A stretch of 64,000 nt of DNA from Paenibacillus sp. N3.4. GTDB taxonomy: Bacteria; Bacillota; Bacilli; Paenibacillales; NBRC-103111. Below, in pieces: positions 8,454 to 16,741 of this stretch (position 1 is its first letter; the number at the start of each line of letters is the position of its first letter). The notes beneath the pieces are model-generated. The model worked only from the letters and a program-made list of their open reading frames with translations, was not told the origin of the DNA and did not search any database. Made by a program: the position numbers and the translations under genes. Location: contig NZ_VRTT01000002.1 in NCBI RefSeq assembly GCF_008017805.1, forward strand, positions 124,001 to 188,000, in the 5' to 3' direction.

Positions 8454-8819
8454 ACGAAGCTGCAAAGGATACAACTATGTTTTTCATATTCAATTTAACT
8501 TTCTCCTTTGTTATGCGTGCTTACCTTTAGACACATTATCCCATCATTAGGTTTCAAAGGAAATTGCTACAAAAGTCATGCTTTCAAATATGATCTGTCG
8601 CTTAGATAAAATCTCACTTTTATCTATACCAAACAAGCCATATGGACAATCAATCCAATGTGGCTTGCAAAGTAATTATCTATTCAAATAGTAAGTGTGT
8701 TCTCCCCAAGATTGATGGTTCGTCATTGACCACCAACCTTAACCCTCAAATTTTCAATCGACACCTTGCATGATATTCATCAAATATACAACTATCATGC
8801 ATTTTCATCCAAGCATCCA
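8454..8819. other. Intergenic with 9-bp inverted repeat
   Basis: No gene is seen. An exact inverted repeat TGCATGATA (8767-8775) / TATCATGCA (8793-8801) lies just past the end of the exporter operon. It lacks a T run but could form an RNA hairpin stabilising or ending that transcript. Confidence 0.4.
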
Positions 8820-9974
8820 TTAACCAGCCTCCGCTTCCCCTGGCTTCAATATGACGGAACCAACACCAAGCAAGATAAGGGCGAATAGGGTAAGCACACC
8901 CATATGCATCCACATCTGCGAGAGCGTCTGCCCCGAAGCCATCCGCGCAATGGCATCAATGGCCCACTTTTGCGGCACAAAATTGGCCATTTTTTGCATC
9001 CACTCCGGCATAAGGCTAATCGGCCAGAAGCAGCCTCCGAGCATGCAGGTAGGTGTTATGACGAGCGAGTTGATAATGCTCATATTCGTCGAATTTCTCA
9101 CCATTCCCGCTACAGCACTGGCAATTCCCATGCTTGCTAACAAGAAAAATTCCAAAATAATAAACTGAGGCAGGAACGGAAGACCATATTCATAGTGCGT
9201 TATATAACGTGTAACTAAAAGAATAACCAGAATCTGCAAAGTACCAACAAGGAAGCTCCCCAATAAGTTGCCGACCATAATTTCTAAAGCACGCACAGGT
9301 GCGGTATATGTCCTTGCCATCGTCCGCTGTCTTCGATCTTCCATAATCACGGCAACGGTGTTATTAACGACGACCATCATAAACATGAGCATAAAACCGA
9401 TCACGATATGCATACCGGGATTCACATAGAGATTGTAATCGGTAAGATGAGCGTTTACTTGGTGCTTCTTCATTTGATTCCAGGTCTTGTCTACAGCTTC
9501 AAGCAAAGTTGAACCCTTAAGACCTTGATCGGCATGAAGTGTAATCGTTTGTTGCAGTCTGGAGACGATGCTATCCAAATTCATTTTGAGTATGATCGAT
9601 GCTTCGTTCGTGCTGAGCTGATACAGTGTAACTTCAGCCGAGGAGCCCCTCAGCAGCTGCTCGCTAAATCCTTCCGGGATCAGAAAAGCCACGGATGACT
9701 TTTGTTTGATAACATCCTCTTTTAATCCTACCTCAGACGTTTCTGCTTGTAACCGATAATCTGGCAAGCTGGCAAGTTCTTCAAGTACAAGATGGCCCAT
9801 CGTTCCTTGATCCATATTGATATAACGAACATGAACTTGGTGCACTTCTTGCCCGCCAAGCAGGCCAATGATCAGAGAAACCGCTATCGCCGGAATAAGG
9901 AGATGCAAGAGCAGGCCCTTTTTATGAAAAAGGGTTCTCCGCAGCATATTAAGCGCAATAAACAAACTATTCAT
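8820..9974 (-). CDS. ABC-2 type exporter permease (LnrN/YfiN-like)
   Basis: 384 aa from ATG 9974 behind AGGTGGG; the frame opens earlier, but this ATG overlaps the preceding stop by 8 bases. ABC-2 membrane topology: one N-terminal helix, a long extracellular domain (about 40-185), then five or six helices with the family segment R-T-M-A-R-T-Y-T-A-P. It is the third gene of an ATPase-permease-permease operon. The gene order and divergent two-component system match the linearmycin-resistance exporter of Bacillus subtilis (lnrLMN), which removes polyenes and other membrane-active lipids. Substrate inferred, not shown. Confidence 0.82.
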   Translation of the reverse strand: MNSLFIALNMLRRTLFHKKGLLLHLLIPAIAVSLIIGLLGGQEVHQVHVRYINMDQGTMGHLVLEELASLPDYRLQAETSEVGLKEDVIKQKSSVAFLIPEGFSEQLLRGSSAEVTLYQLSTNEASIILKMNLDSIVSRLQQTITLHADQGLKGSTLLEAVDKTWNQMKKHQVNAHLTDYNLYVNPGMHIVIGFMLMFMMVVVNNTVAVIMEDRRQRTMARTYTAPVRALEIMVGNLLGSFLVGTLQILVILLVTRYITHYEYGLPFLPQFIILEFFLLASMGIASAVAGMVRNSTNMSIINSLVITPTCMLGGCFWPISLMPEWMQKMANFVPQKWAIDAIARMASGQTLSQMWMHMGVLTLFALILLGVGSVILKPGEAEAG

Positions 9975-11148
9975 GATAGCCCACCTTTCGGTAAACAACT
10001 AGAGAAACAAGCAGCATGCCCACCCCGATGCCTGCTAATATAAGCATATGGTGAAGAATGAGCGTAAACTCACTGCCCAGCATGATACGAAACATGCTTT
10101 GCATTCCCCAGTAATTAAGTGTGAATTCACCTATTCGCTGCATCAACCCCTCAGGTAAAGGCGTAAATCCACCACTCAAGAAGGTCATGGCAATAATTAG
10201 CATTTGAAAAATAGTGCCAATCGTTTTCATCGATTTGGCTACGATCATGACCAGAATGGCGAGGCTCATCGATGCCGTGATGATACTTAAGCATATCAAG
10301 AAGAGCATGACCCAGGAATGACCCCAATCGGCACCGTAAAAGAAAGATGTCGCGGCTATAATCGTCCCTGCTTGCAGGAGTGAAATGAACGCGTTCCCTA
10401 TGACCTTGCCTAATAAGATGTCATATTCATGAATCGGCATCGCATTCAAGCGGCTTAGGGTATGCTTCTCCTTCTCACTTTGCAGCCCAATCGCTGCTGA
10501 CATGCCCGAGTAAAGTAAGAACATGACTAACATGGATGCTGCATAATATTGGATAGCCGTATAACTGCCGTTAGCAGTTGTTAGTTTACCTATACGTACC
10601 GGAGAAGTGTCAGTTGGCTTCTGTAAAGCAACGCCTCCCTGTTTCTGAATAGCCTCCGCTGCTGCAGGACCCGCAGCAATGAATGCGGCTTGATTAAGGT
10701 TGGCTTGATCTAAGAAAGAGCGCAGCACCATCTGCGCAACCAGATTCTGGCCATAGTCCTTACCAAGAATCATTTCCCAGCTTGCTTCTGAACCTCCGAG
10801 CACACGGCTGCTGAAATCACTTGGAATGATTAATGCAAAATCGGATGTACCGTCTTTGATTCGTTTAACCGCCTCATCACGTGTTTGAATCATGACTGTT
10901 TGAAGCCTGTTCTTTACTTCAGCCGCCGCGATAAATTCATTGAATCCGGCACTTAGGAGTCCTGTATCGGCTTGAACGACATCCACTTTGACCGGTTTGA
11001 GTGCCCGATCTTCTGTTTTAAATGCCGTGGAGAGTGCGGAGCCTAAAATAAATATAATCAAAAGGGGCATGAAAAATTGGATAAGCAGAATATAACGCAT
11101 GCGCAGCATACGCAATACCTCGTACCAGGCAATCGTCCATATAGCCAT
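9967..11148 (-). CDS. ABC-2 type exporter permease (LnrM/YfiM-like)
   Basis: 393 aa. ATG 11148 follows GGGGGAA (TTG 11151 also possible), 12 bases after the ATPase stop. An N-terminal helix (about 20-40) is followed by a long extracellular domain and a cluster of C-terminal helices. The K-H-T-L-S-R-L-N-A-M-P segment matches the coupling region of ABC-2 permeases. Probably pairs with the downstream permease to form a heterodimer. Intact and overlapping its neighbour, which points to one transcript. Confidence 0.82.
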   Translation of the reverse strand: MAIWTIAWYEVLRMLRMRYILLIQFFMPLLIIFILGSALSTAFKTEDRALKPVKVDVVQADTGLLSAGFNEFIAAAEVKNRLQTVMIQTRDEAVKRIKDGTSDFALIIPSDFSSRVLGGSEASWEMILGKDYGQNLVAQMVLRSFLDQANLNQAAFIAAGPAAAEAIQKQGGVALQKPTDTSPVRIGKLTTANGSYTAIQYYAASMLVMFLLYSGMSAAIGLQSEKEKHTLSRLNAMPIHEYDILLGKVIGNAFISLLQAGTIIAATSFFYGADWGHSWVMLFLICLSIITASMSLAILVMIVAKSMKTIGTIFQMLIIAMTFLSGGFTPLPEGLMQRIGEFTLNYWGMQSMFRIMLGSEFTLILHHMLILAGIGVGMLLVSLVVYRKVGYHE

Positions 11149-11160
11149 CAATAATTCCCC

Positions 11161-12096
11161 CTAATCCCGCAAAGTGCGTCCGGTCAGCGACAGGAACAAA
11201 GCCTCGAGATCTGGCTCCACTTGCGTAAGCGATTGTATTTTCACTTCATGTTTAGAGAGAATGAACAGAATGTCTTGTAAAAACGTTTGAGACGGGCCAA
11301 CCAATAGTTCCAAAGTTTGCTCTTGAACCGTCACTTGCTTGATTCGCGGATGATCCCTCAGTTCCTCCACCGCGGCAGGAATCAGTCCCACTACCTGAAT
11401 GATAATTTTATTATCTTGGGCTACTTTCCCCCTCAACTCTTCCTGCGTACCGCAAGCGATGAGATGACCATGATCCAGAATACCCACCCGTGTGGAGATG
11501 GCAGCCACTTCCTCCATATAATGGGAAGTATAGATGATGGTAGAACCCATCCGATTGAGAGTCCTAACTGATTCCAAAATATGATTGCGCGACTGCGGGT
11601 CGATACCAACAGTCGGTTCATCCATAATAATCAGCTTCGGATGATGCATGACGGCGCAGGCAATATTCAGCCTTCGCTTCATCCCTCCGGAAAAGGAGCT
11701 TGGTTTGTCTTTAGCACGATCAGCTAATCCAACAAATTCCAACGCTTCCTCCACTCTGGCTTTTAACAACTGTCCCCGCAGGCCATACAGCTTAGCAAAA
11801 AACGTCACGTTTTCTTTGGCAGTCAAGTTTTCAAAGATAGCCAAGTCTTGAGGAACAAGACCAATTCTTCGTTTCACTTCCATGGTGTTCCCGGCGACAG
11901 ACAGGCCATCCACAAACATCTCGCCTTGATCGATTTTCAGCAATCCGCTCAGCATTTTGATCGTTGTGCTTTTCCCAGCCCCGTTAGGACCTAAGAGGCC
12001 GAAAACCTCGCCTTCTTGAATAGATAAATTCAGATGATCAACGGAAATGTGATTATTGTACTTTTTGACGACACCTTTGAGTTGAACGAAGCTCAT
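11161..12096 (-). CDS. ABC transporter ATP-binding protein (LnrL/YfiL-like)
   Basis: 311 aa. Walker A is G-P-N-G-A-G-K-S-T (about 37-45), the signature is F-S-G-G-M-K-R-R (134-141), Walker B with D-E-P-T-V-G-I-D-P follows, and H-loop Y-T-S-H-Y. The extra C-terminal domain of about 85 residues is typical of drug-export ATPases of the DrrA/LnrL type. First gene of a three-gene minus-strand operon with a promoter at 12132-12160 and an 18-bp palindrome upstream. Divergent from its likely sensor and regulator genes. Confidence 0.9.
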   Translation of the reverse strand: MSFVQLKGVVKKYNNHISVDHLNLSIQEGEVFGLLGPNGAGKSTTIKMLSGLLKIDQGEMFVDGLSVAGNTMEVKRRIGLVPQDLAIFENLTAKENVTFFAKLYGLRGQLLKARVEEALEFVGLADRAKDKPSSFSGGMKRRLNIACAVMHHPKLIIMDEPTVGIDPQSRNHILESVRTLNRMGSTIIYTSHYMEEVAAISTRVGILDHGHLIACGTQEELRGKVAQDNKIIIQVVGLIPAAVEELRDHPRIKQVTVQEQTLELLVGPSQTFLQDILFILSKHEVKIQSLTQVEPDLEALFLSLTGRTLRD

Positions 12097-12131
12097 CTTA
12101 TCCTCTCCCTTTCTTCCACGCTATGTCTATC

Positions 12132-12160
12132 TATATTGTACTTCGTAATTACCGGTTCAA
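12132..12160 (-). promoter_or_regulatory. Promoter of the exporter operon
   Basis: TTGAAC (12155-12160) and AATATA (12132-12137) with a 17-base spacer, about 36 bases before the ATPase start. The 18-bp palindrome ends 23 bases upstream of the -35 box, a place suited to an activator. Confidence 0.55.
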
Positions 12161-12183
12161 CAGGTAGAAGATGTCACTTTCCA

Positions 12184-12201
12184 ATATGACTTAAGTCATA
12201 T
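12184..12201. promoter_or_regulatory. 18-bp perfect palindrome, likely response-regulator site
   Basis: ATATGACTT|AAGTCATAT is perfectly symmetric and lies between the divergent exporter and two-component promoters. NarL/LuxR-type regulators bind such dyads, and the gene at 13439 encodes one. Assignment by position is an inference. Confidence 0.6.
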
Positions 12202-12216
12202 CCTGATAAGAAAGCG

Positions 12217-12246
12217 TGTCAAAGCATTTGGCAATTATGCTATACT
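12217..12246 (+). promoter_or_regulatory. Possible promoter of the two-component genes
   Basis: TGTCAA (12217-12222), an 18-base spacer and TATACT (12241-12246). The -10 is strong and the -35 weak; the palindrome sits just upstream. Confidence 0.45.
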
Positions 12247-12282
12247 TTACTTACACTTGGCCAAAAAAAGGAAGCGAATAGG

Positions 12283-13419
12283 TTGCCACTACTTCTCCCG
12301 ATTACCCGCTACATGCTCATACTCATACCGGCAATTGCCTCGATGTATCTCGTAGACCATCCATCCTACGCCATGTATGTATTCCTCATTCTGATATTCA
12401 TATGGATAGCAGAACTACGTCGAACCCTAATGCCTCAATCCACGTTCATGCTGCTTCTCGAAATCGGTTTTGGCGCATGGCTGTGCCATACCTATGGCGG
12501 TATTTTATTCTTTCTCTTCTACTCTACCTTAATGTCCTATTTGTTCACTATAAAGCATCATATCCGTTATTCATGCCTGCTTCTCCAGCTGACTTTATTG
12601 AATCTATCCTTAGCCGGTCAATCTGTAAGCTCTTATGTCATGGCAAACGTCATCTTTCTCTCTCTTACATTCCTTCTACTGCATATGTACGGCATCAAGC
12701 AAAATAAAGAAGAAGTCGAACTGCTCAATGACACACTGAGGCGGCAGCATTACGAGCTGAATGAAGCACGAGCACAATTAATTGATTATGCACGCAAAGT
12801 CGAGAATATTGCCCAAACAGAAGAACGCAATCGGATCTCCCGCGACATCCATGATGAACTTGGACATAAGCTGATTCGGTTGAAAATGATGACGGAAGCT
12901 GTCTTGCAAATCCTTCCTGTCCAGCAAAGCAAAGGCATGGAAATGCTAACCAGTGTTCGGGATCAGCTAACCGAAAGTATGGATTTGCTCCGCTCGACTG
13001 TCCGACGAATGAAGCCTGACGAAGATGAGATTCGCACCTATTCACTTCGTACATTAATCGACCAACTAACGAAAGATAAGGGAATCATTGTCGAGGTGGA
13101 GATGGAGGGAATGCCTTATGCGCTGTATCCAAGTTTGGAATTTATTTTATACCGCAATGCTCAAGAAGCCATTACGAATGCCATTCGTCACGGCGCAGCG
13201 ACGCAAGTCCTCATTCAGTTAACATATGAACCCAAACAAGTGACGATGAGCATTTCAAATAACGGTGAACGACCTGAGCAAGCGGGGGTCAAAGGCCTTG
13301 GTATAACCGGCATGGAGGAACGGAGCAAGCTTATCGGAGGAAAACTCTACGTTACGGTGAACGACCGCTTTGTCATAACAACTGTCTTACCCACTTTTCG
13401 TCAAATAGATCCCACTTAA
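12283..13419 (+). CDS. Sensor histidine kinase, NarL-type (LnrJ/YfiJ-like)
   Basis: 378 aa if translation starts at TTG 12283 behind AAGGAAG; ATG 12313 is the alternative. Five or six membrane helices (about 5-130) without a large extracellular domain suggest sensing within the membrane. A coiled coil follows, then the HisKA_3 phosphoacceptor box E-R-N-R-I-S-R-D-I-H-D-E-L-G-H and an ATPase domain (N-A-x-R-H-G; G-L-G-I-T-G-M). Next to a NarL-type regulator and divergent from an ABC exporter; this matches LnrJK-LnrLMN, where the kinase detects membrane-active compounds. Confidence 0.88.
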   Translation: MPLLLPITRYMLILIPAIASMYLVDHPSYAMYVFLILIFIWIAELRRTLMPQSTFMLLLEIGFGAWLCHTYGGILFFLFYSTLMSYLFTIKHHIRYSCLLLQLTLLNLSLAGQSVSSYVMANVIFLSLTFLLLHMYGIKQNKEEVELLNDTLRRQHYELNEARAQLIDYARKVENIAQTEERNRISRDIHDELGHKLIRLKMMTEAVLQILPVQQSKGMEMLTSVRDQLTESMDLLRSTVRRMKPDEDEIRTYSLRTLIDQLTKDKGIIVEVEMEGMPYALYPSLEFILYRNAQEAITNAIRHGAATQVLIQLTYEPKQVTMSISNNGERPEQAGVKGLGITGMEERSKLIGGKLYVTVNDRFVITTVLPTFRQIDPT

Positions 13420-13438
13420 GAGAGGGCTGAACTTATTC

Positions 13439-14107
13439 ATGATTCATGTACTGATCACAGACGATGACCCCTTTATTCGTGAAAGTTTAAAATTAATCAT
13501 TGGACTCGATGAAGAAATCACAATTGTGGGAACCTGCAACCATGGCGAAGAAGCTTTCGAGGTCATTCAAAGCGGCATTCAGGTGGATGTCGTTCTTATG
13601 GATATTCGTATGCCCGTCTGTGATGGCGTCGCAGGCACCTTGAAAATCAAGCAAGCATTTCCTGAGGTCACCGTGCTTATTCTGACAACCTTCGATGATG
13701 ATGAATTCATTGTGCAAGCTCTGCGAAACGGCGCGAGCGGTTATTTACTTAAGAACATACCACCGGACCGCATCATTCAAGGCATCAAGACCGTGGAGCA
13801 AGGGAATTTACTCATTCATCCCGATATTGCTAAAAAGCTGACTACCTTCATACGCCCCAGCGTACTTCCTGTAGTGAATGTCCCTCAGCCTCTAAGTCAG
13901 TTGGGATTAACACCAAGCGAACAATCGGTCGTGGTCAAAATTTCTGAGGGCTTGTCAAATAAAGAAATCGCCCAGGAGCTGTTCCTGAGCGAAGGCACGA
14001 TCAAAAATTATATTACCGAAATTCTTAGCAAACTGAACCTTCGCGACCGAACGCAAATTGCCATTTTTTATTTAAAAAGACTTTCTGGCACTGGTGATGC
14101 TCATTAA
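13439..14107 (+). CDS. Response regulator, NarL/FixJ type (LnrK/YfiK-like)
   Basis: 222 aa. The receiver domain has acidic pocket D-D-D (8-10), phosphoacceptor Asp55 (L-M-D-I-R-M-P) and conserved Lys near 105. The C-terminal LuxR-type helix-turn-helix (about 155-215) has L-T-P-S-E, G-L-S-N-K-E-I-A and V/I-K-N-Y. It starts at ATG 13439, 20 bases after the kinase. Probably binds the palindrome at 12184-12201. Its 3' end converges on and overlaps the stalk-domain gene on the other strand. Confidence 0.92.
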   Translation: MIHVLITDDDPFIRESLKLIIGLDEEITIVGTCNHGEEAFEVIQSGIQVDVVLMDIRMPVCDGVAGTLKIKQAFPEVTVLILTTFDDDEFIVQALRNGASGYLLKNIPPDRIIQGIKTVEQGNLLIHPDIAKKLTTFIRPSVLPVVNVPQPLSQLGLTPSEQSVVVKISEGLSNKEIAQELFLSEGTIKNYITEILSKLNLRDRTQIAIFYLKRLSGTGDAH

Positions 14108-14948
14108 TTGACTTCGTCACTTCAATGTCCTCTTTGGACGAACTGCCCACCACATAATCTGGCGTATTATTGATGCCATTGATTTGTGTCAGTTTCAAGC
14201 TTGTTCGATAGAAATGACCGTTCTCGACAAGTAGATAGGAGTATGTATTCTCCTCAGGTAGAGCATCCACAATGATCGGGCTGGACATATAGGGAACTTT
14301 ATTAATTTCGTAGTAACGGAAGCCATTAATGTATTCTCTAATGACTTTGAGCTTGATCGGATCCTTCTCTCCGGTAATGACAATCGGTTCATTGACGAGA
14401 TAGGAGATTTGGGGCACTTCTTTCCAAATGGTCTTTAATTCCATTTCGCTTACATAAATGTCGCCCGAATACTTTTCTTTCGCTTTGCGTAATCCATCCG
14501 TTTTCACGCCCATTCGATCCAAATCTTTTAACCGATAATAGGCTTGGTCTGTCGTATTAATCAAGACGGGATACGTCGCGCCCAGATAATCTAAATACTG
14601 AGCAAAAGGATATTGGAACACAAGTTCTGAATAAATCGTATTGGTTCCTTCGGCCGGTTGCTGGGCATTAATACGGGAATTAATATAGATGGTTTTGTTG
14701 CTATCCTTCCAATTGACAACCGCACCGAGGTAGGTTCCAAGCTCTTTTACAGGCAAATAACTGGCATTGTTATAAATTAATGGTGGGTTTGCGAGCTTTA
14801 CCTGCTGCCCATCCACAACGACGTTGAAGTCATTGCGCAAATAAGCATCAACTCGCTGAAGGATGTCTTGCGCATACACACCTGCTGTAAAACAAGTTCC
14901 CATTACAGTGCCCAGTATGGCAACTTTGGACCATTTTGGCATGCTCAT
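14025..14948 (-). CDS. Secreted stalk-domain protein (copper amine oxidase N-terminal-like)
   Basis: 307 aa in the frame shown. ATG 14948 follows AGGAGAA. A signal segment (about 8-26, ending A-Q) precedes a stalk domain (about 43-90: V-V-V-D-G-Q, Y-L-P-V-K-E-L, V-N-W, K-T-I-Y-I), common in Paenibacillus surface proteins. The last 26 residues run 83 bases into the response-regulator gene on the opposite strand and look non-native (basic and Cys-containing). One missing base near the end would move the stop to 14104, giving 281 aa and only a 3-4 base overlap. The function of the C-terminal half is unknown. Confidence 0.75.
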   Translation of the reverse strand: MSMPKWSKVAILGTVMGTCFTAGVYAQDILQRVDAYLRNDFNVVVDGQQVKLANPPLIYNNASYLPVKELGTYLGAVVNWKDSNKTIYINSRINAQQPAEGTNTIYSELVFQYPFAQYLDYLGATYPVLINTTDQAYYRLKDLDRMGVKTDGLRKAKEKYSGDIYVSEMELKTIWKEVPQISYLVNEPIVITGEKDPIKLKVIREYINGFRYYEINKVPYMSSPIIVDALPEENTYSYLLVENGHFYRTSLKLTQINGINNTPDYVVGSSSKEDIEVTKSINEHHQCQKVFLNKKWQFAFGREGSVC

Positions 14949-15078
14949 ATGGTTAAATTCTCCTGTCTTTCCAAATTAGAATGATTCTACATCTTTCGTC
15001 AAAAAAGTAGTAAATCCTGCTTTTTCCAACAAAATCGGTCCTATGACCTAGTTCTTCCATGATGAATCTCTTAAATAA

Positions 15079-15107
15079 TTGCGATACGACGCTAATTGCA
15101 TTAATAT
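15079..15107 (+). promoter_or_regulatory. Promoter of the yktB-like gene
   Basis: TTGCGA (15079-15084), a 17-base spacer, TAATAT (15102-15107); the start codon is 37 bases downstream. Confidence 0.6.
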
Positions 15108-15143
15108 AGTTGCAAACGCATATGAAAAGAGGGACTAATTACG

Positions 15144-15776
15144 ATGAGTTTCAACGGATTTACACAGCATGATTTCGATACCTTTTCTATAGAAGGCCTT
15201 GATGGACGTATGGAAGCCATTCGAGAGCGTATACAGCCCAAGTTCAAAGCGCTAGGCGACAGCTTGGTTCATGAATTGTCGCTTCTCTCTGGAACAGAGA
15301 TGTTTCTTCATATCGCCAAGCACGCCAGACGTAAAGTGAATGCCCCCGTTGATACGTGGATGGCTGTTTGCCCTAACAAACGTGGATATAAACAAGTTCC
15401 TCACTTTCAAGTAGGCCTTTTCGACGACCGAGTCTTTATTTGGCTCGCTCTCATCTATGAATTGCCGAATAAAAGTAACATTGCAACAGCCTATATGAAT
15501 GATATCGATCGTTTGCAGACTGAGCTGCCTTCCGACTTTGTTCTTTCCTTTGATCATATGAAAAAAGAGGCAACAGTGCTTTCCGATCTCGATCGCAAGG
15601 GTTGGCAGGAAGCATTGGTGCGCTTTCGCGATGTAAAAAAGGCAGAGCTGTTGATTGGAAGAAATCTCGCGGCTGCAGACCCTGTGCTCCAAAATCCGGA
15701 TAAGTTGGAACAGCTCATCAAGGAAACGTTCGAGAAGCTTATGCCTCTTTATATGCAAGCTGTAGATACAAAATAA
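15144..15776 (+). CDS. yktB: UPF0637 / DUF1054 family protein YktB
   Basis: 210 aa, the usual family length. Starts with G-F-T-x-x-D-F-x-T-F, followed by L-x-G-R-M-E-A-I-R-x-x-I-x-P-K-F, K-H-A-R-R-K-V-N-A-P, T-W-M-A and G-Y-K-x-x-P-H-F, all characteristic of YktB proteins of Bacillales. Soluble and cytosolic; biochemical role not established. ATG 15144 follows GAGGGA, with its own sigma-A promoter. Confidence 0.9.
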   Translation: MSFNGFTQHDFDTFSIEGLDGRMEAIRERIQPKFKALGDSLVHELSLLSGTEMFLHIAKHARRKVNAPVDTWMAVCPNKRGYKQVPHFQVGLFDDRVFIWLALIYELPNKSNIATAYMNDIDRLQTELPSDFVLSFDHMKKEATVLSDLDRKGWQEALVRFRDVKKAELLIGRNLAAADPVLQNPDKLEQLIKETFEKLMPLYMQAVDTK

Positions 15777-15890
15777 ATTGTGTTGGAAATTTTTATGATA
15801 GCCTAAGGTTCCTTTAAACTAAAATTAATGCCTCTTGCACAGACTAAGTTCTGTAATTCCGAATTTACTCGGAAAGGAGGTAATATCCCT

Positions 15891-16580
15891 ATGAAGGAAA
15901 TTTTTATTAAAAAGCTGCTCATCACCTCGGTGGCGACGGCTATTTTAGTTGGCGGCAGTTCACTAACCTTATTGAACGCTCAAGCGCAGGGCACGGATCC
16001 TGAGCAAGCTGTCAAAACACAGACCCAAGACGAGCGCGGTCAGCAAGGCCGCCAAGGTCGCAAATGGCCAATTATTGAGGAAGCCGCTGCTGTCCTTGGC
16101 GTCAATAAGGACGTCTTGGTCAACACGCTGAAAAGCGGCAAAAGCATTGTCGAAGCGGCCGCAGAAAAAGGCATCAGCGAAGCCGACCTGACCGCGAAGC
16201 TGCAGCAAATTCGCTCCGGCAACATTGATGTCGCCGTGAAAGACGGCAAGCTGACAGCCGAACAAGGCGATCATATGAAACAAAAACTCGGTGAGCACTT
16301 GAAGTTCATCCTCAATGAGAAAAATTTGTTGGACGAATCGCAAGGTCACGGCAAATGGCATGGTCATGGCCTGAAGCCAGACACTGAGAAGTTGGCGAAG
16401 TCACTTGGCCTGAGCAAGGACGAGCTGCACGCTCAGCTTAAAACAGGTAAGTCACTAGCCGAAATTGCTCAGGCCAAAGGCGTTTCCAAAGACAAGCTCG
16501 TCGCATCCATCAAGGAACAGTTAACACCATCCATCGAGAAATGGGTTGACCATAAAAAAGATGGTAAGAAGAAAGAATAA
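15891..16580 (+). CDS. Secreted protein with two homologous helical repeats
   Basis: 229 aa from ATG 15891, chosen over the longer frame (15828) because AAAGGAGG lies directly upstream. A signal peptide (about 5-28, ending A-Q-A) is followed by a basic spacer. Two about 45-residue repeats, near 54-97 and 160-205, share the pattern L-G-x-x-K-D-x-L-x-x-x-L-K-x-G-K-S-(I/L)-x-E-x-A-x-x-K-G-(V/I)-S. Similar short helical repeats occur in Bacillales secreted proteins of unknown role. The tail is basic (D-G-K-K-K-E). Followed by a clear terminator. Confidence 0.8.
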   Translation: MKEIFIKKLLITSVATAILVGGSSLTLLNAQAQGTDPEQAVKTQTQDERGQQGRQGRKWPIIEEAAAVLGVNKDVLVNTLKSGKSIVEAAAEKGISEADLTAKLQQIRSGNIDVAVKDGKLTAEQGDHMKQKLGEHLKFILNEKNLLDESQGHGKWHGHGLKPDTEKLAKSLGLSKDELHAQLKTGKSLAEIAQAKGVSKDKLVASIKEQLTPSIEKWVDHKKDGKKKE

Positions 16581-16605
16581 ATAAACGGGCAGCGTTATTT
16601 TTATG

Positions 16606-16635
16606 AAGGCATCCAGTCAGGGTGCCTTTTTTATT
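16606..16635 (+). terminator. Rho-independent terminator
   Basis: AAGGCATCC and GGGTGCCTT form a stem around AGTCA, followed by TTTTTT. Confidence 0.8.
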
Positions 16636-16644
16636 TCATGAAAA

Positions 16645-16658
16645 TGAGTGATTACTCA
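16645..16658. promoter_or_regulatory. TetR-type operator, copy 1
   Basis: TGAGTGATTACTCA is an inverted repeat of TGAGT arms; the same 14 bases recur at 16704-16717. It lies just upstream of the -35 box of the exporter operon, whose last gene encodes a TetR protein. Confidence 0.75.
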
Positions 16659-16671
16659 CTTCACAAGTGCT

Positions 16672-16700
16672 TTGCAATCGTATATGATGGAACTAAGAAT
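16672..16700 (+). promoter_or_regulatory. Promoter of the ABC exporter/tetR operon
   Basis: TTGCAA (16672-16677), 17-base spacer, AAGAAT (16695-16700). It lies between the two operator copies, so a bound repressor would block polymerase from both sides. Confidence 0.6.
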
Positions 16701-16703
16701 AAA

Positions 16704-16717
16704 TGAGTGATTACTCA
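16704..16717. promoter_or_regulatory. TetR-type operator, copy 2
   Basis: Second exact copy of TGAGTGATTACTCA, placed across the expected transcription start, 24 bases before the ATPase start codon. Confidence 0.75.
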
Positions 16718-16741
16718 CTTTTATGAAAGAGGTGCTCTTCC

